Positions 1-8,248 of a stretch of 64,000 bases of DNA are shown one piece after another. The position numbers were made by a program, and so were the translations under genes. Source of the stretch: Neolewinella maritima (GTDB lineage Bacteria > Bacteroidota > Bacteroidia > Chitinophagales > Saprospiraceae); assembly GCF_923081025.1 (NCBI RefSeq), contig NZ_CAKLPZ010000002.1:372001-436000 (forward strand). The letters run 5' to 3'. Within the stretch, counting starts at the first letter, position 1. Each line of letters starts with the position of its first letter. A model generated the notes under the pieces. The model had not been told where the DNA came from and did not search any database. It saw nothing but the letters and a program-made list of their open reading frames with translations.

Positions 1-782
1 GCTACTCGCTTTCGGATATGCTGGATAAGTGCATTGCCGATTATTCTCCCAACTATACGGACGCCTTCTGGAGCCAGCACTGCGAGCGCACCATCGCTAA
101 CGGCAGCGATCAGGTATATACCTACCACCAGAACTGCAAGGGAAAGCGCTACCCCGTGGTGATCACCAGCGTACCCCACACCGTAGACGAGACCAGCGAG
201 CAGCTCATCTGCAGCACGGTGAAGGACGCACAGGACAGTCTGCGCTACAAGCGGATGCTCGAAACCGTAGGCGTCTCCAGCCGCACCGGTAGCTTCGACT
301 ACAACCTCACCGATCAGAGTATCCTGGTGAGCGACAACCTGCTGGCCATCATGGGTACGGACAATCCCGAATCGCTCAAACCTTCCGTTATCGTAGACCG
401 GCTGGGACGCGAGGAGGTATCCCGCTGGAACGCCGAGATGATCCACTTCATCACCGGATACCACCGTATGGACGAGCAGTTCTTAATGCGGGTCGCCGGC
501 GATCAGCAGGCTACCATTCGGGTAGTTATCTGGTCCGTCATGGAGCAGGGTAAGGTCAGTAGCCTGGTCGGCCAGTATGAAGTAGTGGACGAAGAGCGCA
601 AGGAGCGTATGGTGAGCCTGGAGGAAAACCAGCGCCGCCACATCATCAAGGCCCTGCGCTACACCAACGGCCGAGTCACCGGACCCAACGGAGCGGGCAA
701 GTTGCTCGACATCAACGGGAAGACACTCTTCGCCCGCATGAAGAAGCTCCGCATCAATCGGGAAGATTACGCCCAGCGCTAG
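1..782 (+). CDS. PAS-domain transcriptional regulator with Fis-type HTH, 5' end outside window
   Basis: The reading frame is open from base 3 with no start codon needed before the window edge, so the gene begins upstream and the first Met (base 18) is probably internal. The visible ~259 residues look like one or two PAS-like sensory folds, followed by a C-terminal helix-turn-helix of the Fis type (about the last 45 residues: RRHIIKALRYTNGRV, then GAGKLLDINGKTLFARMKKL), the DNA-binding end typical of sigma-54 activators and PAS-HTH regulators in Bacteroidota. No AAA+ domain is visible in this part. It probably senses a signal through PAS and binds DNA; the signal is unknown. Its stop codon abuts the stop of the opposite-strand NRAMP-like gene. 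Confidence 0.7.
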   Translation, partial: YSLSDMLDKCIADYSPNYTDAFWSQHCERTIANGSDQVYTYHQNCKGKRYPVVITSVPHTVDETSEQLICSTVKDAQDSLRYKRMLETVGVSSRTGSFDYNLTDQSILVSDNLLAIMGTDNPESLKPSVIVDRLGREEVSRWNAEMIHFITGYHRMDEQFLMRVAGDQQATIRVVIWSVMEQGKVSSLVGQYEVVDEERKERMVSLEENQRRHIIKALRYTNGRVTGPNGAGKLLDINGKTLFARMKKLRINREDYAQR

Positions 783-1958
783 CTAGAGCAGGCCGAGGAA
801 GAACTCCCCCGCCTTGTAGAAGATAAAGGCCAGGACGCCGCCGCCCAGTAGATTTTGCCACCAGGTGTTAGTGCGCTGGCCCAGTAGGCTGCGCCGGTTA
901 GCCAGTACCAGGACCACCGCGGCGATGAAGGGGAGCAGTAGACCGTTGACGATCTGCGCCACTACGATCACGCCGACCGTATTCCAGCCGGTAAGCGCTA
1001 CGGTAAGACCACTCAGCAAGACGATCAGCCAGGTAGCCCGAAAGCTTCGGCTATCCGGTGCGAACCCCAGCAACTCCTTACCGGCTACGGCCGCAGCGAG
1101 CGGTGCCGTGGTGGCCGAGCTGAATCCGGCCGCGAAAAGCCCAACCCCCAGGATAAGCTGTCCGTACGTACCCAGTACATCACGCAGTATCTGGCTGAGG
1201 TCCGCAAACGAGGTGAAGGAAGCCGCCGCGCCGCCCACTACTACGATGCAGCCCGTGATCAGGGCGCCCACCCCGAAGGATAGTCCCAGGCCCCGACGCA
1301 TATCCCCCAGGGTAGACTGGCTACCCAGCCCCGCGGCCAGGAAAAAATTATAGGGCACGATGGTGGTACCGAGCAGTCCGAGCAGAATGCCCGTATCTAC
1401 GGCCAGTGGGGCGTGTACGAGATCGTTACCCACGATGACGATCCGTAGTGCTCCTACGACGAACAACAGCCCCATCCCCACGACCATGAAAGCCATCACG
1501 CGGGCAATCGACTGTGTGCTGCCCCGCCAGAGTAGGGCCGCAATACCACCGGCGAGTACCAGTACCCAGTATGGGGATGAGGTAGGCAGCAACAGCGCCA
1601 GCCCTCCCACTGCGCCCAGCAGATTTCCCGCCTGATAAGCTGCACAGCCGAAGCACACCGCCGCGTAGAGTGCCACGGGAAGTACACCGCCCCCGCGTTC
1701 GCGCAACAACTCCCCCAGCGAGCGCTCACTCACGATGGTCACCCGCGCGGCCATCTCCATAAATACGTAGCCGGCTACCGCGGCCAGCAGGACGACCGGC
1801 AGGTAACTGTAGCCCCCCACCGCACCGGCCCGTGTGGCCGTAGCGACCGTGCCGGGCCCGATGAAGGCCGCGGCGATGAGTGACCAGACGAGGGCCCGGC
1901 CCCAGGATGAAGTAGCGATGGCGAAGTAGCTTGGTACGACCCGCAGTTTACGAAGAAT
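783..1958 (-). CDS. NRAMP-family divalent metal transporter-like protein, unusual start
   Basis: A polytopic inner-membrane protein of about 391 residues (roughly 10-11 hydrophobic segments) with the NRAMP fold signature. The conserved first helix reads AAFIGPGTVATATRAGA and lies upstream of the first ordinary start (GTG at 1820), so translation must begin earlier. No in-frame ATG, GTG or TTG exists between that GTG and the upstream stop at 1992-1994. I place a tentative ATT start at 1958; CTG at 1946 is another option. The canonical metal-binding motif DPGN is GPGT here and MPHN of helix 6 is VPYN, so the substrate may differ from Mn/Fe. It converges on the preceding regulator with no spacing. 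Confidence 0.7.
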   Translation of the reverse strand: MLRKLRVVPSYFAIATSSWGRALVWSLIAAAFIGPGTVATATRAGAVGGYSYLPVVLLAAVAGYVFMEMAARVTIVSERSLGELLRERGGGVLPVALYAAVCFGCAAYQAGNLLGAVGGLALLLPTSSPYWVLVLAGGIAALLWRGSTQSIARVMAFMVVGMGLLFVVGALRIVIVGNDLVHAPLAVDTGILLGLLGTTIVPYNFFLAAGLGSQSTLGDMRRGLGLSFGVGALITGCIVVVGGAAASFTSFADLSQILRDVLGTYGQLILGVGLFAAGFSSATTAPLAAAVAGKELLGFAPDSRSFRATWLIVLLSGLTVALTGWNTVGVIVVAQIVNGLLLPFIAAVVLVLANRRSLLGQRTNTWWQNLLGGGVLAFIFYKAGEFFLGLL

Positions 1959-1993
1959 TGCAACCCCCGGCCCGGTGGGGGAGTTGCCCCCCT

Positions 1994-2377
1994 ATGATTC
2001 TGCTGCTCCATACCCTGATCGAGGCCGTCGTCGGACTCCTGTTCCTCCTCTACCCCCGGGCCGGCGAGCTGGTCCCTGGCTTCGGCAGCTCGGAGGGACC
2101 CACCTTCGAACTACTGATGAAGATGTACGGTCTGGCGGCGCTATTTCTGGCCGGACTATCCCTCTACGCCTACCTCAAGCGAAAGGACGACCGGATTTTC
2201 CTACTGCTGACCGCCAGCCTGAGTGCGTACCACTACGCCATGATCCTGGTACAGACCGTGTACAACCCCGATCAGCGCGCCGCCCTGCTGCACTTTCTGC
2301 TGGCGATCTTTCTAACCGCACAGTTTTTGGGTCGCCGCAAAGTGAGTTGGGACACCGACCGGTCACGGCTCAATTAA
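1994..2377 (+). CDS. small four-helix membrane protein, unknown function
   Basis: 127 residues starting MILLLHTLIEAVVGLLFLLYP. Four hydrophobic segments (about residues 1-20, 42-62, 70-90 and 100-118) predict an integral inner-membrane protein. I do not assign a family; the layout resembles small DoxX-like or DUF4345-like proteins but no diagnostic motif is visible. The ATG at 1994 is preferred to an upstream GTG in the same frame (1931) because the upstream extension is low in hydrophobicity and overlaps the probable 5' end of the divergent transporter gene. It runs convergent to ctaA, with 12 bases between the stops. Confidence 0.6.
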   Translation: MILLLHTLIEAVVGLLFLLYPRAGELVPGFGSSEGPTFELLMKMYGLAALFLAGLSLYAYLKRKDDRIFLLLTASLSAYHYAMILVQTVYNPDQRAALLHFLLAIFLTAQFLGRRKVSWDTDRSRLN

Positions 2378-2389
2378 ATGCAACTATTT

Positions 2390-3526
2390 TTAGCGGTAGT
2401 TTTCCACCGTGTTTTCCACAGGGCGTAATGGCCGCCCCGGACGGAGCAAGTAGTTGATGTATACCACCGTGGCTACCAGGGCGATAGCGGTAAATTGGTG
2501 GGCTACCCCCCAGCCTACGGGCACCTGTCCTACGCTGTTGGTAACCGTAAGTATGCCCAGTACGACCTGAGTTATCAACAGACTTACTAACAGGGTGTTA
2601 GCCCGGCGCATATCGCGGTTCCGGATAGTCTTCCAGCAGCGATACGCGAAGTATAACACCATGATAGTCAGGGAGTAAGCCGTCATACGGTGCAGAAACT
2701 GAAACAGGGCGGGCTGGAACAAACTGGCTTCGTAGTAGACTAAGTTTTCCACCGTCCACGCACTGCCGTCGGTCAGGACCGTAGGTACGAATTTTCCGTT
2801 CATATCCGGCCAGCTGGGGTAGGGGAGTGCCGCCTTGGCACCGCTCATCACACCACCCAGTAGCAGCTGTACGCCGAGCAGGATATTGAGGGGCCAGCGC
2901 AGCCTTTCCACCCGGGAATGTGGAAAACCGGGTAGCTGAGGTTTGCTCACCTGCAGGGTTACCCACAGCAGGTAACTGAACAGCGTGATGCCCAGCGCCA
3001 GGTGCAGCGTGAGCTTGTAGGCGTTCACCCAGGGCCGGTCGATGAGTCCGCTGGCCACCATGATCCAGCCAAAGCTGGCCGCCAGGGCCGCCAGGAGCAC
3101 CACCACGCCCAGCCGGCGCATCAGCGGGGGGTCGAGGTACTTCTTGCGCCAGAACGCCAGGAAGCCCACCACGAAGACCAGGCCCATGGTGCGCGCCCAC
3201 TGCCGGTGGAACCACTCCCAGAAGTAGATGAACTTGAAGTCAGCGAGCGAAATGTCGGCAAAGATCTTGGCGTACTGCGGCGAGGCCTGGTACTTTTCGA
3301 ACTCTACATCCCAGTCCGCGGCGTTCAGCGGCGGCATGGCCCCGCTCAGCGGTTGCCACTCGGTGATCGACAGGCCCGACTCGGTCAGCCGCGTGATGCC
3401 GCCGATGACGACCTGGCCCACTACCATGAGCAGGCCCACGATCAGCCAGATCCGTACGGCCCGGGCGTAGCGGCCTCCCCGTCGGGTATTGGAAAATTCG
3501 TCCCGCTTCAGCACCGGCTTGCCCAT
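2390..3526 (-). CDS. ctaA: Heme A synthase (COX15/CtaA family)
   Basis: Oxidises the C8 methyl group of heme O to give heme A for aa3-type cytochrome oxidase, in the inner membrane. The 378-residue protein has about eight transmembrane helices and the family blocks GGITRLTESGLSITEWQPL (residues ~42-60) and FWEWFHRQWARTMG (~102-115, with heme-binding His107), plus later His-bearing helices (FQFLHRMTAY and VAHQFTAIAL). The length fits the alpha-proteobacterial/mitochondrial COX15 type better than the shorter Bacillus CtaA. ATG at 3526 follows an AT-rich stretch. Its 3' coding end contains TTTTCCACA-like words that resemble the DnaA-box-like words in the adjacent non-coding region. Confidence 0.93.
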   Translation of the reverse strand: MGKPVLKRDEFSNTRRGGRYARAVRIWLIVGLLMVVGQVVIGGITRLTESGLSITEWQPLSGAMPPLNAADWDVEFEKYQASPQYAKIFADISLADFKFIYFWEWFHRQWARTMGLVFVVGFLAFWRKKYLDPPLMRRLGVVVLLAALAASFGWIMVASGLIDRPWVNAYKLTLHLALGITLFSYLLWVTLQVSKPQLPGFPHSRVERLRWPLNILLGVQLLLGGVMSGAKAALPYPSWPDMNGKFVPTVLTDGSAWTVENLVYYEASLFQPALFQFLHRMTAYSLTIMVLYFAYRCWKTIRNRDMRRANTLLVSLLITQVVLGILTVTNSVGQVPVGWGVAHQFTAIALVATVVYINYLLRPGRPLRPVENTVENYR

Positions 3527-3540
3527 CTCTAATAGTTATT

Positions 3541-3980
3541 ATCTTTTTTTAAATTTCAAATCCCTTTATCATTATTAGGGGTGTGGAAAGCGGGAGAAAG
3601 AATACACGTTCTGCTTTGATTTTACAGTCTCCACGCCAGCCCCTCCGCTTTCCACAGCTTCTTCACATCCTAACGTCAGGCAAAACAAAGGGATTCGTTC
3701 GCTTCCCACATTCTGCGAGCGGTAGTCCACAGAATAACTTTTATGACACTCCGCTGGGGAAACCACCCACCGACCGGGGGAAAAGCGGTGGAAACCACTT
3801 GTTAGTAGCTGTGGAAATGTGGATAAACTAGGCTTTTCCACCACCGTTCTCCCCACTTATGTGGATAACCGTCCCGTTCTCCCCACTTATCCACCGCTCT
3901 ATGGTGGAAAACGCTCCCTTATAACTTACTGTAGATCAACCGGCTACACTGTCGTCAATTTGGACTGTGGAAAAGGAATT
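3541..3980. other. oriC: Candidate replication origin: AT-rich block plus DnaA-box-like cluster
   Basis: This 458-base gap between ctaA and the ABC-F gene has no convincing gene. It holds an AT-rich block (3541-3580), a possible unwinding element. Two perfect DnaA boxes TGTGGATAA lie at 3818-3826 and 3860-3868. Several one- or two-mismatch relatives surround them: TGTGGAAAG 3582, CTTTCCACA 3648, TAGTCCACA 3723, TGTGGAAAT 3810, TTTTCCACC 3834, TTATCCACC 3887 and TGTGGAAAA 3966. A 17-bp direct repeat ending CCCCACTTAT occurs at 3844 and 3874. This is the arrangement expected for oriC; that it functions is inferred. No dnaA gene is in the window, which is not unusual for this phylum. Confidence 0.55.
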
Positions 3981-3984
3981 TGGG

Positions 3985-5871
3985 CTAGCCCTCCACCAGT
4001 TCCATCCATTCCAGCTCCTTTTCCTCGATCGCTTCGTTCACTTCCGCCAGCTCCCGGCCGAGGTCGGCAATGCGCTCCGGCGTCAGTGCGGCCATGTTGT
4101 TGAACTGTCCGTTGATGTCCTTCTTGCGGGACTCGAGCTTGCTGATCTGTCCCTCTACGCGGCGGATAGCCTTGCGCTGCTCCTGCGTCAGGGCCACCTC
4201 CTCGGTAGCGCGACTGGGGGGCGGGGCCGCCGGTGCGGTGGTACTGGTGGTACTGGCAGATTGGGCAGCGCTGGCCTCCTGCATTTCCAGCTTGCGCTGC
4301 TCCCGGTACTCAGTGTATAGTCCGTTCCAGTCGCGGATGTTGCCCTCCTCCTCGAAGATGAACAGGTGGTGGGCCAGCTTATCCAGAAAGAAGCGGTCGT
4401 GACTCACGATGAGCACGCAGCCGGGGAAGTCCATGAGGAAGTCTTCCAGTACGTTCAGGGTCATGATGTCCAGGTCGTTGGTCGGCTCGTCCAGAATGAG
4501 GAAGTTAGGGTTCTTCATCAGGATCGTGAGCAGGTACAGCCGCCGCCGCTCGCCGCCACTGAGCTGACTGACGTACACCTGCTGCTGCTTCGAATTGAAC
4601 ATGAAGCGCTCGAGCAGACCGCGGGCGGTAAGCTTCATGCCCTTCTCCAGGGGGATGAACTCGGCGATGTCACGCACCACGTCGATCACCCGCATATCGT
4701 TGGCCAGGTTGATGCCGTCCTGGGTGTAGTAGCCGAACACCGTATTGCTGCCGTGGACGACCTTGCCCGTGTCCGGCTCCAACTCCTTAGTGAGCATGTG
4801 TAGGAGGGTAGATTTACCCGCCCCGTTGCGCCCTACGATACCGGCCCGCTCGCCCTTCTGAAACTTGTAGCTGAAGCCCTTGACCAGCTCCCGGCCCCCA
4901 TATGACTTCCCGATGTTGTGGGCCTCCAGGATCTTGCTGCCCAGACGCTGCCCTTTGATCTCCAGGGTGAGCTCCTCGTCCTTGCGGAAGCTGCCCACCT
5001 TGTTTTTGAGGTCGCTAAAGGCACTCAGGCGGCTCTTGGCCTTGGTGCCGCGGCCGCTGGGCATGCGGCGCACCCACTCCAGCTCCTGCTTCATGCGCTT
5101 GCGGTCCTTGTCCAGCTCGGCACTCTCGGTCTCCTCGCGGGTAGCCTTCTTGCTCAGGAAGTCGGAGTAGTTGCCGGTGTAGTGATAGATGTTGCCCCCA
5201 TCCAGCTCGATGATGCGGTTACAGACCCGCTCCAGGAAGTAGCGATCGTGGGTGACCATGAGCAGCGTCAGGTTGGTAGACTGCAGCCACTCTTCCAACC
5301 ACTCGATCATGTCGAGGTCGAGGTGGTTAGTGGGCTCATCCATGATGATCAGGTCGGGCTCGTCGATGATTAGCTTGGCCAGGGCTACGCGTTTGCGCTG
5401 TCCGCCGGAGAGGGTAGAGACTTTCTGGTCGACATTGTCGATGTTGAGCTTACTGAGCACTTCCTTGATGCGGGCCTCGATATCCCAGGCCTGCAGCCGT
5501 TCCATACGGGCGAGTGCATCCTGCAGCAGCTGGGGCTTGTCGCTCCGTAGCAGCGCCTCTTCATAGTCGCGCACCGCGCGCACCGTCTCGTTGTCGCTAT
5601 CGAAGACCGCGTCCATCACCGTGGCGTTGTCGCCGAACTCGGGTTCCTGGGGTAGGTAGGCCATGCGGGCGTCCTTGTGTACGTACACACTGGAGCCGAT
5701 CCCCTCGGGCAGATCGATGCCGGCTGCGACGCGCAGGAGGGTAGATTTTCCGGTACCGTTCTTGGCGACCAGCGCTACTTTGGTGTTCTGTGCCACCTGC
5801 AGGTCTACCTGGTCGAAGAGCACCTTTTCACCATATACTTTAGAGACCCGTTCGAGTTCGAGATAGACCAT
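3985..5871 (-). CDS. ABC-F family ATPase (Uup/EttA-like)
   Basis: A soluble protein of 628 residues with two ATP-binding cassettes and no membrane segments, the layout of ABC-F translation factors that act on ribosomes. Walker A motifs are AKNGTGKST (residues ~36-44) and GRNGAGKST (about 345). Signatures LSGGQRKR and LSGGERRR are each followed by Walker B with DEPTN (MDEPTNHLDLD, LDEPTNDLDIM). A proline/alanine/threonine-rich linker (TSTTAPAAPPPS) leads to a C-terminal coiled coil (VEGQISKLESRKKDING and on), as in Uup. A role in ribosome rescue, antibiotic protection or Uup-like DNA metabolism cannot be decided from sequence. It lies directly beside the candidate origin. Confidence 0.9.
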   Translation of the reverse strand: MVYLELERVSKVYGEKVLFDQVDLQVAQNTKVALVAKNGTGKSTLLRVAAGIDLPEGIGSSVYVHKDARMAYLPQEPEFGDNATVMDAVFDSDNETVRAVRDYEEALLRSDKPQLLQDALARMERLQAWDIEARIKEVLSKLNIDNVDQKVSTLSGGQRKRVALAKLIIDEPDLIIMDEPTNHLDLDMIEWLEEWLQSTNLTLLMVTHDRYFLERVCNRIIELDGGNIYHYTGNYSDFLSKKATREETESAELDKDRKRMKQELEWVRRMPSGRGTKAKSRLSAFSDLKNKVGSFRKDEELTLEIKGQRLGSKILEAHNIGKSYGGRELVKGFSYKFQKGERAGIVGRNGAGKSTLLHMLTKELEPDTGKVVHGSNTVFGYYTQDGINLANDMRVIDVVRDIAEFIPLEKGMKLTARGLLERFMFNSKQQQVYVSQLSGGERRRLYLLTILMKNPNFLILDEPTNDLDIMTLNVLEDFLMDFPGCVLIVSHDRFFLDKLAHHLFIFEEEGNIRDWNGLYTEYREQRKLEMQEASAAQSASTTSTTAPAAPPPSRATEEVALTQEQRKAIRRVEGQISKLESRKKDINGQFNNMAALTPERIADLGRELAEVNEAIEEKELEWMELVEG

Positions 5872-5929
5872 AAGAGCTAATTTGGCGCAAAGATGGGACT
5901 AAAGCAGGGAGCAGCCACGGGGCCGGCGG

Positions 5930-7261
5930 CTACAGGCTTTCGTACACCCAGCCCAGGGCCCGTTCCATCTCCCGGTAGTAGTCGGACGTACGGCCCATCA
6001 CATTGTTGTGCAGAAAACTGAAGGCCAGCCAGCGGCCCGAGCGGGTCCGCAGCAGACCGGATACACACAGCACCCCACTCAGGGAGCCGGTCTTAGCCCA
6101 GACGTAGGGCTCGGCTGCCCCGTCGAAGCGGCGCTTGAGGGTACCGGTCTTGCCTCCGGTAGGTAATAAGGACAGTAGCCGCTCACGACCTACCTCCCGA
6201 TCCAGTGCCGCCAGTACCTGTACGAACTGGTTGGGGGTGACCAGATTGTAGCGGCTCAGTCCGCTGCCGTCCGCAAACCGAAGCCGGCCCAGCCCGATAC
6301 CCGCAAAGAGCGTATCGGTAGCATAGTCGAACAGGGTAGATTCATCGAAGGTGCCGTAGCGGGCCGCTGCGGACTGCAGGATGAGCTGCTCGGCCAGGTA
6401 GTTGTCGCTATCCTGCAGCAGCCTGCGGTAAAGTGTATCCGGGAACGCTACCCGGTGAGCGCTCAGGTCAGTTAGTGTGGGGCGGGGCTGCCGTCCGCCG
6501 GAGATGGTCTGGTCGGGAAAGGCCTGCTGCAACTGCCGTAGGGTGAAGGCCGCACTGGTGCGCAGGGCGCGTTGGAGGGGGAAATTGCGCCGGTCGTAAA
6601 TGGATTCATTGACAGTAAAGCTATTGGTTTCCTCCGCCCGCCGGATGGTCCGTTCCTGGCGGGCATCCTGCACGATGGACCTAGCCACCTCGGGGGGCGC
6701 GCCGAGCAGGGCATCCGCTACGGGCGTGACGGTTTCGTCCAGGTCGAGGTACAGGCGATTGCCGTAGATCGGCAGGCCACTGCGCTCGTAGACGTAGCCA
6801 TAGTCGAAATCGTCCCAGCTCCAGCCCGCTCCGTAGCGGGGCGGCGTGTCATTCTCCGGCTGCTGCACTACGATGGGCAGCTGCTGCCGGGCCAGCCAGG
6901 GGGCTAGCTCGTCGTAGCCGTAGAAGGCGGGGTGGAGTAGTAGGGGATAGCCCGTACCCCAGATGTCCACACGGTCGGCCTGCCGCCGGTAATAGATGGC
7001 GGGCAGTGATCGGTCCAGGATACGGTGCGCTACGTAAAAGGTGAGCAGTTTGACGTTGCTGGCGGGTACGAAGTAGCGGTCGGCCTGATAGCTGTACACG
7101 GTCTGCTCGGTGGCCAGGTCGTACAGGCTAAAACCGGTATGCCCACTCGCGAAGACGGGATTGTCGGCAACCAGCCGATCCAGCTGCACGCGGGGGGTAG
7201 CGCGCTGTGCAACTAGCAGGAGGGGGGCGAGCCCGAGGAGTAGAAAGAGGGGACGGAGCAT
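5930..7261 (-). CDS. dacB: D-alanyl-D-alanine carboxypeptidase/endopeptidase, PBP4 (S13) family
   Basis: Periplasmic penicillin-binding protein that trims or cleaves peptidoglycan cross-links. The 443 residues begin with a signal peptide (LFLLLGLAPLLLVAQ). The three active-site motifs of family S13 are present: SxxK as PASNVKLLT (Ser68, Lys71), SxN inside DGSGLSRYN (about residue 340), and KTG, which occurs twice nearby as GGKTGTL and WAKTGSLSG. The length is usual for the family. The gene stands alone on the minus strand; its ATG lies about 20 bases below a terminator hairpin that closes the upstream two-component operon. Confidence 0.88.
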   Translation of the reverse strand: MLRPLFLLLGLAPLLLVAQRATPRVQLDRLVADNPVFASGHTGFSLYDLATEQTVYSYQADRYFVPASNVKLLTFYVAHRILDRSLPAIYYRRQADRVDIWGTGYPLLLHPAFYGYDELAPWLARQQLPIVVQQPENDTPPRYGAGWSWDDFDYGYVYERSGLPIYGNRLYLDLDETVTPVADALLGAPPEVARSIVQDARQERTIRRAEETNSFTVNESIYDRRNFPLQRALRTSAAFTLRQLQQAFPDQTISGGRQPRPTLTDLSAHRVAFPDTLYRRLLQDSDNYLAEQLILQSAAARYGTFDESTLFDYATDTLFAGIGLGRLRFADGSGLSRYNLVTPNQFVQVLAALDREVGRERLLSLLPTGGKTGTLKRRFDGAAEPYVWAKTGSLSGVLCVSGLLRTRSGRWLAFSFLHNNVMGRTSDYYREMERALGWVYESL

Positions 7262-7277
7262 GGGAGTGTATACAACG

Positions 7278-7305
7278 AAAAAAGCCGAAGCACGGTGGCT
7301 TCGGC
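7278..7305 (-). terminator. Rho-independent terminator
   Basis: Perfect 8-bp stem GCCGAAGC (7284-7291) / GCTTCGGC (7298-7305) with a 6-base loop. On the minus strand it is followed by a run of six T (7283-7278). It would end transcription of the two-component operon before the dacB start. The stretch between it and the response-regulator stop (7306-7468) shows nothing else I can support. Confidence 0.8.
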
Positions 7306-7468
7306 GAAAATTATAATCCCAAAAACTAAGTCGTCGGAGGGACGCAGGCCCTACCGTTTATTCTTCCGGGGTAATAAGTCCGGAGCTTACCGAACCTACA
7401 CTACTATATAATGTCCAGTTGACCGTTAAACTCCGAAAACCTGCCGCTCTGTATACTTGGGAAACTAT

Positions 7469-8206
7469 TTAACCTTCCTGCTCACTACTTACCAGCAGTT
7501 GGAAGCCATTTCCGTGGATATTGACGATCTCGATGGCGGGGTCGGGCTTAAGGTACTTGCGCAGCTTGGTCACGAATACATCCATGGAGCGGGCGGTGAA
7601 GTAGTTGTCTTCCCCCCATATCTTGGTGAGCGCTTCGCTGCGGCTCAGGATGTTGTTTTTATGGATGGCAAAGAGCTTCATAAGCTGGGCCTCCTTCGGA
7701 CTGAGTTTTTCCTTTGATTTTTCTCCCTTCTCGCTGGTATGCGTGAGGATCCGCAGGGGGAAGTTGAAGTGAAACTGGCCGAAATCGAAGTCGGTCTGCT
7801 CTTCCTTGGGGTCGGTAGGTACCTGACTGCGCCGCAGGATCACGTTGATCCGCGCCAGGAGCTCCTCACTATTGAAGGGCTTGGTGATGTAGTCGTCGGC
7901 TCCGAGCTCGAAGCCGCTGAGTACGTCTTCCTTCATGGCCTTGGCGGTGAGGAAGATGATGGGGGTCTGGGTATCGGTTTCGCGCACCTTCTTGGCTAGT
8001 TCGAAGCCACTGAGGCGGGGCATCATGACGTCGAAAATGCAGAGGTCCCACTTACCGTTGCGGTAGGCTTCGAGGCCGGCCATGCCATCCTGTGCCAGGG
8101 TGACCTCATAGTCGTGGACCTCGAGAAAGGAGCGGAGTACGTCGCCAAAATTCTGGTCGTCCTCCACCAGGAGGATCTTTGCTTCGGGGGTAGGAGTATC
8201 GCTCAT
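7469..8206 (-). CDS. OmpR-family response regulator (RprY-like)
   Basis: 245 residues: an N-terminal receiver domain (about 8-125) with phospho-acceptor Asp59 in IFDVMMPRLSG, acidic pair in VEDDQNF and the conserved Lys in DDYITKPF. It is followed by a winged-helix output domain (about 145-240) that contains SPKEAQLMKLF and FVTKLRKYLKPDP. It should be phosphorylated by the histidine kinase encoded 42 bases upstream in the same direction, forming an RprX/RprY-like pair known from Bacteroidota. Target genes cannot be read from this sequence. Confidence 0.9.
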   Translation of the reverse strand: MSDTPTPEAKILLVEDDQNFGDVLRSFLEVHDYEVTLAQDGMAGLEAYRNGKWDLCIFDVMMPRLSGFELAKKVRETDTQTPIIFLTAKAMKEDVLSGFELGADDYITKPFNSEELLARINVILRRSQVPTDPKEEQTDFDFGQFHFNFPLRILTHTSEKGEKSKEKLSPKEAQLMKLFAIHKNNILSRSEALTKIWGEDNYFTARSMDVFVTKLRKYLKPDPAIEIVNIHGNGFQLLVSSEQEG

Positions 8207-8248
8207 AGATGGGGGGATATGGTAACGGGTGGTAGGTTAATAACCGGC

